A stretch of DNA of 64,000 nucleotides from JAVJUV01 sp047314965 (GTDB lineage: Bacteria; Pseudomonadota; Alphaproteobacteria; Rhodobacterales; Rhodobacteraceae), in assembly GCF_047314965.1 (NCBI RefSeq), contig NZ_JBLBVK010000058.1, positions 1 to 64,000 of the forward strand, in the 5' to 3' direction. The notes beneath the pieces are model-generated. The model had not been told where the DNA came from and did no database searches. It worked only from the letters and a program-made list of their open reading frames with translations. Position numbers and translations under genes: made by a program. Shown here piece after piece: positions 60,183 to 64,000 of this stretch (positions are counted from its first letter, which is position 1; every line of letters starts with the position of its first letter).

Positions 60183-61245
60183 CGGACTTTGCATAAACGG
60201 GCGCTACCTCTTCCGTCCGCCGACGGGTGTCGATGTGGTTGCCCAGGAAGTGCTCGCCAGGCTCACTGGGCCTGGCATCGAGGTGCTCGCGCCCGAAGGC
60301 GAGCTTTTCGGAAAGCCTCCCGCGCAGCGCCTCGTTCAGGATGGCCGTTTCTCAGGCCATTTCTGGGAGCAGATGCACTTGCCGCGTATGGTTGGCGGGC
60401 GTCCTCTTCTGGGCTTCTGCAATACCGGGCCCGTCGCGCTGTCCGAGCAGGTGGTCGTCATGCATGACGCGCAATTCCTGGACCACGCGTCCAGCTATAC
60501 CTGGACATTCCGCGCGCTCTACCGCAGCTTGCTCCCGCTTGTCGCACGAAGGGCGCGGCAGGTTATCAGCGTCTCCCATGCCTCGCTGAGGGCGCTTCAC
60601 GAATTCGGGGTCATCCCGAAAGACAAGGGCACGGTCATACTGAACGGCTCCGACCGGCTTCGAGGGCTTAGGGCGGATGATACGATCCTGGAACGCAACG
60701 GCTTGTCCGAGCGCGGCTATTTCCTCGCCGTTGGAAGCGCGGCGCCGCACAAGAATATCGGGATGCTGTGCGATGTTTTCTCATCCTTCGAGGGCACAGT
60801 CCCGCCCTTGGTGATCGCCGGCGGCGCGAACAGCGCTGTATTCTCTGGCGGTTTCGTCGCCGCCAGCCGGAACATCGTGAGACTTGGCCGCGTCACGGAT
60901 GGTGAGTTGAAATCGCTTTATTCGAACGCCGTCGCACTTCTGTTTCCATCGCTGACCGAGGGTTTCGGACTTCCTCCGCTCGAGGCGATGGATGCCGGGA
61001 CGATGGCTATCGTCTCGGACGGGGGGGGGATCCCAGAGGCCTGCGCCTATGCCGCGCTCTATGCGACGCCCCACAAGGCTGATGCCTGGTATCGTCAGAT
61101 ATTGAGAACAATCGAGAGTGTGGCGCTTCAGGACGAGATGCGTGCGGCCGGAAGGATGCGAAGCGCCGAGCTGACATGGGACAGGACCGCGAGGGCCTAC
61201 TCTGAACTTCTCGCATCGACTTTCGAAAAGGAGCGGGCGGCTTGA
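60175..61245 (+). CDS. GT4-type glycosyltransferase
   Basis: 356 residues, GT-B fold. The C-terminal SLTEGFGLPPLEAMDAG carries the E-x7-E donor-binding motif, and YFLAVGSAAPHKNIGML marks the start of the second domain. It adds a sugar from a nucleotide donor to the growing repeat unit. The donor is not identifiable. Confidence 0.9.
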   Translation: MVDGLCINGRYLFRPPTGVDVVAQEVLARLTGPGIEVLAPEGELFGKPPAQRLVQDGRFSGHFWEQMHLPRMVGGRPLLGFCNTGPVALSEQVVVMHDAQFLDHASSYTWTFRALYRSLLPLVARRARQVISVSHASLRALHEFGVIPKDKGTVILNGSDRLRGLRADDTILERNGLSERGYFLAVGSAAPHKNIGMLCDVFSSFEGTVPPLVIAGGANSAVFSGGFVAASRNIVRLGRVTDGELKSLYSNAVALLFPSLTEGFGLPPLEAMDAGTMAIVSDGGGIPEACAYAALYATPHKADAWYRQILRTIESVALQDEMRAAGRMRSAELTWDRTARAYSELLASTFEKERAA

Positions 61246-61312
61246 AGCTTGGCTGGGAATTGAAAATGAGCGTTGCTATTAGATATCTGCTAGGCATCGA
61301 AAGTGCCGCGGC

Positions 61313-62095
61313 ATGATCTGGGAATTCGCCAAGACCGGCTATCAGAGTGCGATGGCAGTGCCTGACCGCATCTACCGCCACCGAATCATCTTTCACCATG
61401 TTCCCAAATGCGGCGGAAGCTCGGTAACCACGCCGCTTCGTCTGCGATCACTTCTTTCGTATCGCAAGATCGACGAAGATGCGGTCCAGCGCGTCGCCTT
61501 TTGCGAAGGGCATGCGGGCTATGTTTCGCGCCACGAAGAGGCGTTTCGGCAGAAGCGGGGCCTCGTGCTCTACGAGGCGGAAAGCGGGACGCGCTTGATT
61601 CAGTCTCATGTGCCATGGTTTCCAGCGGAAGCGTCTTCCGCGGCGGCGTCATATGACCGGGTTACGGTCATCCGGCATCCGGTGGACCGGTTCGTGTCGC
61701 ACTACTTTTTCGATCGCAAGCAAGACAATCTGAACACCATCAGCCGTGAAATTGGGGATTTCCTGCAAACCGACCAGGCGCGCTGCTTTGCGACGCATCT
61801 GACCAGGTACTTTTCGGGGCGCCAATGGCCCTATGAGGTCGGAAAGGAGCCTGTCGAAGCAGCCATCGCCGGCATCGGGGAGTTTTCGATCGTCGGAATT
61901 CTGGAGGATCTGCCAAAGTTCAAGCGGGATATCCTGCGCCGCTATGGCTGGAGCATCCGCATACCAAAAACCAACGAGGGCGCCAGGGATCGCAATCTTC
62001 CCGACGCCCTCATGGAGGAGATCCGGGAACTCTGTGCGTCCGACCTCATGCTCTATGAGATGATTTCCCAGACAAGACGGAGTACAGAATTATGA
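61313..62095 (+). CDS. Sulfotransferase-family protein
   Basis: 260 residues. The PAPS-binding elements are HVPKCGGSS near the N-terminus (5' phosphosulfate loop) and RHPVDRFVSHYFF (3' phosphate site). This is the carbohydrate-sulfotransferase type (Sulfotransfer_2-like). It likely sulfates the polysaccharide or its lipid-linked unit, giving a sulfated exopolysaccharide, which is common in marine bacteria. It overlaps the polymerase gene by four bases. Confidence 0.86.
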   Translation: MIWEFAKTGYQSAMAVPDRIYRHRIIFHHVPKCGGSSVTTPLRLRSLLSYRKIDEDAVQRVAFCEGHAGYVSRHEEAFRQKRGLVLYEAESGTRLIQSHVPWFPAEASSAAASYDRVTVIRHPVDRFVSHYFFDRKQDNLNTISREIGDFLQTDQARCFATHLTRYFSGRQWPYEVGKEPVEAAIAGIGEFSIVGILEDLPKFKRDILRRYGWSIRIPKTNEGARDRNLPDALMEEIRELCASDLMLYEMISQTRRSTEL

Positions 62096-63339
62096 AGGCA
62101 CCGTGGTGGTTTTCGCCAATCTGGATCGACGTTTTCTGGATCATTCTCATCTGGGCAACGCTGTTTATCGGGTACGACGCATTCACCTCGATGATTAAGG
62201 CATCGAAATTCGTGACGCTGGAATTCACCATCGCATGCACATTGATGCACATGATGTTTATTTTGGGCGCGGCGATCTTCTCCTTATACGGAGGCCGTCC
62301 GTCACCCCTAGAGGCCGGCCACGACTGGCTGCGCTTGCCACCGCAGCAAAGGTTTGTCCTGCCGCTCATGTTCTTCACAGTGCTGGCTGTCGCTGCCTAC
62401 GTTGTCTGGCTCGGCCCAACGCTCTCTCCCGAGGTCCTAAAGCTAGTGCTTAGCGGCGCAGGACGTCGCGTTATTTCCGAACATGCCAACCAGATCAGCG
62501 GTGTAACGACCGCGACCCAGTTCGGGATCGCCATCGCCTATGTGTCTTTTCTACTGCTTCTTTTTCAGAAAAAGGGACACAGAAGCCGCCTACTGGCCGC
62601 GTTTATCCTTCTCTTCATAGCGCTCAGCATTCTGCGCGCCTTTGTCTGGTCCGAGCGTCTTGCCCTTATCGAGATCACGATACCGATCCTCGTGCTGTGG
62701 ATCGCCGTCATCAACAAGGGTCAGTTCTGGATCCGCTTCGCGCCGCTTCTCGGGATCTTGATGGCCTTCACCATCTTCGCTGTTTTCGAGTTCTTCAGGT
62801 CATGGCAGTTTTACAGCGCACTCGACAGGGATTTCTTCGGTTTCGCGGCGGAAAGGTTCGCTGCCTATTACCTGTCCTCGATAAACAATTTCGCGATGCT
62901 CGAGGCATCCATATCGCCCTCGTGGCTGCCGTTAAACTCGGCGGGTTTCGTCTTTCTTTTCCCCGGACTAGAAGGCCTGAACGAGATCAAGGATAATCGC
63001 GTCACGCAGTATTACTTCCTAGAGCTCTTCAGAAACACGACACCCGAATTCAATCTCTTTTCGGGGATCGGGTATCTTTGGGACGATTTCGGCTGGGTCG
63101 GAGGAGGCATCGCCGCCTTCGTGTTCGGCTCCATATCCGGGCGATTGTTCCTGCTGTTCCGCACGGGATCGCTGGTAGGGCTGTTGTTCTATCCATACTG
63201 GATGGTGGGGCTGTTTGACTTGGGGCGTATCCTTTACTGGCCCGGAGGCCGGGCGCTTCCGTCCTTTGTCGTGCTCCTGATTGTCTACCTGATTATCGAC
63301 GCGTGGAAATCCCGATTACGCGAGACGGCGGATGCCTGA
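62092..63339 (+). CDS. Oligosaccharide repeat-unit polymerase-like membrane protein (Wzy type)
   Basis: 415 residues with about ten helices and loops such as SGAGRRVISEHANQ, NNFAMLEASISPSWL and LFSGIGYLWDDFGWVGGGIAAF, the last resembling the late conserved region of Wzy/WzyE-type proteins. Sequence conservation is low in this class, so the call rests mostly on topology and position between the sulfotransferase and a glycosyltransferase. It is distinct from the ligase-like gene at 48.4 kb. Confidence 0.72.
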   Translation: MKAPWWFSPIWIDVFWIILIWATLFIGYDAFTSMIKASKFVTLEFTIACTLMHMMFILGAAIFSLYGGRPSPLEAGHDWLRLPPQQRFVLPLMFFTVLAVAAYVVWLGPTLSPEVLKLVLSGAGRRVISEHANQISGVTTATQFGIAIAYVSFLLLLFQKKGHRSRLLAAFILLFIALSILRAFVWSERLALIEITIPILVLWIAVINKGQFWIRFAPLLGILMAFTIFAVFEFFRSWQFYSALDRDFFGFAAERFAAYYLSSINNFAMLEASISPSWLPLNSAGFVFLFPGLEGLNEIKDNRVTQYYFLELFRNTTPEFNLFSGIGYLWDDFGWVGGGIAAFVFGSISGRLFLLFRTGSLVGLLFYPYWMVGLFDLGRILYWPGGRALPSFVVLLIVYLIIDAWKSRLRETADA

Positions 63340-64000
63340 TAGCCGTGTGAAACTTCTCCATGTCTTCGAAGTTCTGCAGGGCGGGCAGGGGACGTACCTC
63401 TCTCTTTTCGCCGAGGATGAGCTTTCGTGGATCGACTCCTACGTCATCGCACCTGACCGGCACGCAAGCAGCGTGCCGAAAAGTCTTCCGAGCGTCTTTT
63501 ACCGTGCCCCGCGGCGCAGTCTGCGCAGCCTGGCAAGACTGGCGTGGACAACCCTTGTCACAGCGAGACGCATAAAGCCTGACGTGATCTTCCTGCATTC
63601 CAGCTTTTCCTTGCCGCTCGCACCGATCGTTTGGGCTTGGTCATCCGCGCGGATCATCTATTGTCCCCATGGCTGGGCGGCATACAGGTACAAGTCTGGG
63701 TCGTTGAAGCACCGACTCTGTGCCTTTGTCGAAGGCTGTCTGGCCTGGTTCCCCCACCGTGTGCTGAACATCTCACGGTTCGACCAAATGGCTTCGGCTA
63801 AGGCCGGCTATCTGGGAAGCCATGAGATCCTCTTGAATGCGGTTAGGGATTCCAGCTTGACCCAGCAGGAGGTTCGCTCTGCAGGCGACGACTCCGGGAT
63901 ATCCCTGTTGTTCGTCGGCAGGTTCGACCGGCAAAAAGGTGTCGACCTCTTGCTCGACCAGTTCTCCCGGGCAAGTCAGGCACGGCCTGACCTCAGGCTG
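63332..64000 (+). CDS. GT4-type glycosyltransferase, cut by the right edge
   Basis: The first 223 codons of a GT-B enzyme. N-terminal KLLHVFEVLQGGQGTYLSLF, IYCPHGWAAYRYKSG, then VGRFDRQKGVDLLLDQF, the usual start of the donor-binding half. It overlaps the polymerase by eight bases (ATG 63332, stop TGA 63337-63339). The C-terminal part with the E-x7-E motif lies beyond 64000. Confidence 0.85.
   Translation, partial: MPDSRVKLLHVFEVLQGGQGTYLSLFAEDELSWIDSYVIAPDRHASSVPKSLPSVFYRAPRRSLRSLARLAWTTLVTARRIKPDVIFLHSSFSLPLAPIVWAWSSARIIYCPHGWAAYRYKSGSLKHRLCAFVEGCLAWFPHRVLNISRFDQMASAKAGYLGSHEILLNAVRDSSLTQQEVRSAGDDSGISLLFVGRFDRQKGVDLLLDQFSRASQARPDLRL

Overview
The window is GC-rich DNA from an alphaproteobacterium, most probably a marine Rhodobacterales (roseobacter-type) bacterium. 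The main reasons are a 20-gene [NiFe]-hydrogenase cluster in the gene order known from Rhodobacter capsulatus (hupTUV-hypF-hupSLC-hupDFGHJK-hypAB-hupR-hypCDE), an Mrp-type Na+/H+ antiporter operon with a fused A/B subunit, and a FYDLN-acid protein next to tRNA-Ala. No rRNA, CRISPR array or phage was seen.

Layout. 1-560: the right end of an IS3-family element joined to a decapitated LysR regulator. 700-3630: a three-gene catabolic operon (SDR, aldo/keto reductase, enolase-superfamily dehydratase). 3.9-23.15 kb, all on the plus strand: the H2 system. HupUV (H2-sensing hydrogenase), HupT (kinase) and HupR (response regulator) form the sensory circuit. HupSL plus cytochrome b HupC form the membrane uptake hydrogenase. 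The small subunit has the six-cysteine proximal-cluster pattern of O2-tolerant enzymes. The remaining hup/hyp genes build and insert the NiFe(CN)2CO centre. An extra 58-residue exported protein lies between hupL and hupC, and an FNR-like box lies before hupD.

23.4-39 kb is an accessory region: an RTX protein, a set of exported proteins of unknown role (one with a degenerate formylglycine-generating-enzyme fold), an extended SDR, an L,D-transpeptidase, an SH3 protein interrupted by an in-frame stop, and a probable lipid locus. The lipid locus has an alpha-oxoamine synthase and an SDR on the plus strand facing a GtrA-like/GH3/GNAT-like operon on the minus strand. These activities would fit an unconventional sphingolipid-like or N-acyl amino-lipid pathway, and this is the best candidate for an undescribed system here.

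39-47.5 kb is mostly housekeeping: a LOG-family protein, the Mrp antiporter (mnhABCDEFG), a YgjP-type metallopeptidase, a FYDLN protein and tRNA-Ala(GGC). 47.7-64 kb is an exopolysaccharide locus: an O-antigen-ligase-like protein, a metallophosphatase, a Wzz/tyrosine kinase, an undecaprenyl-phosphate sugar transferase, a flippase, two GT4 glycosyltransferases, a sulfotransferase and a polymerase. It also contains a 1333-residue protein joining a galactose-oxidase-like copper-radical oxidase to four lectin-like repeats. The AT-rich gap before the sugar transferase holds two perfect, inverted DnaA-box sequences.

All calls come from reading motifs, gene order and start signals. No database search was run.
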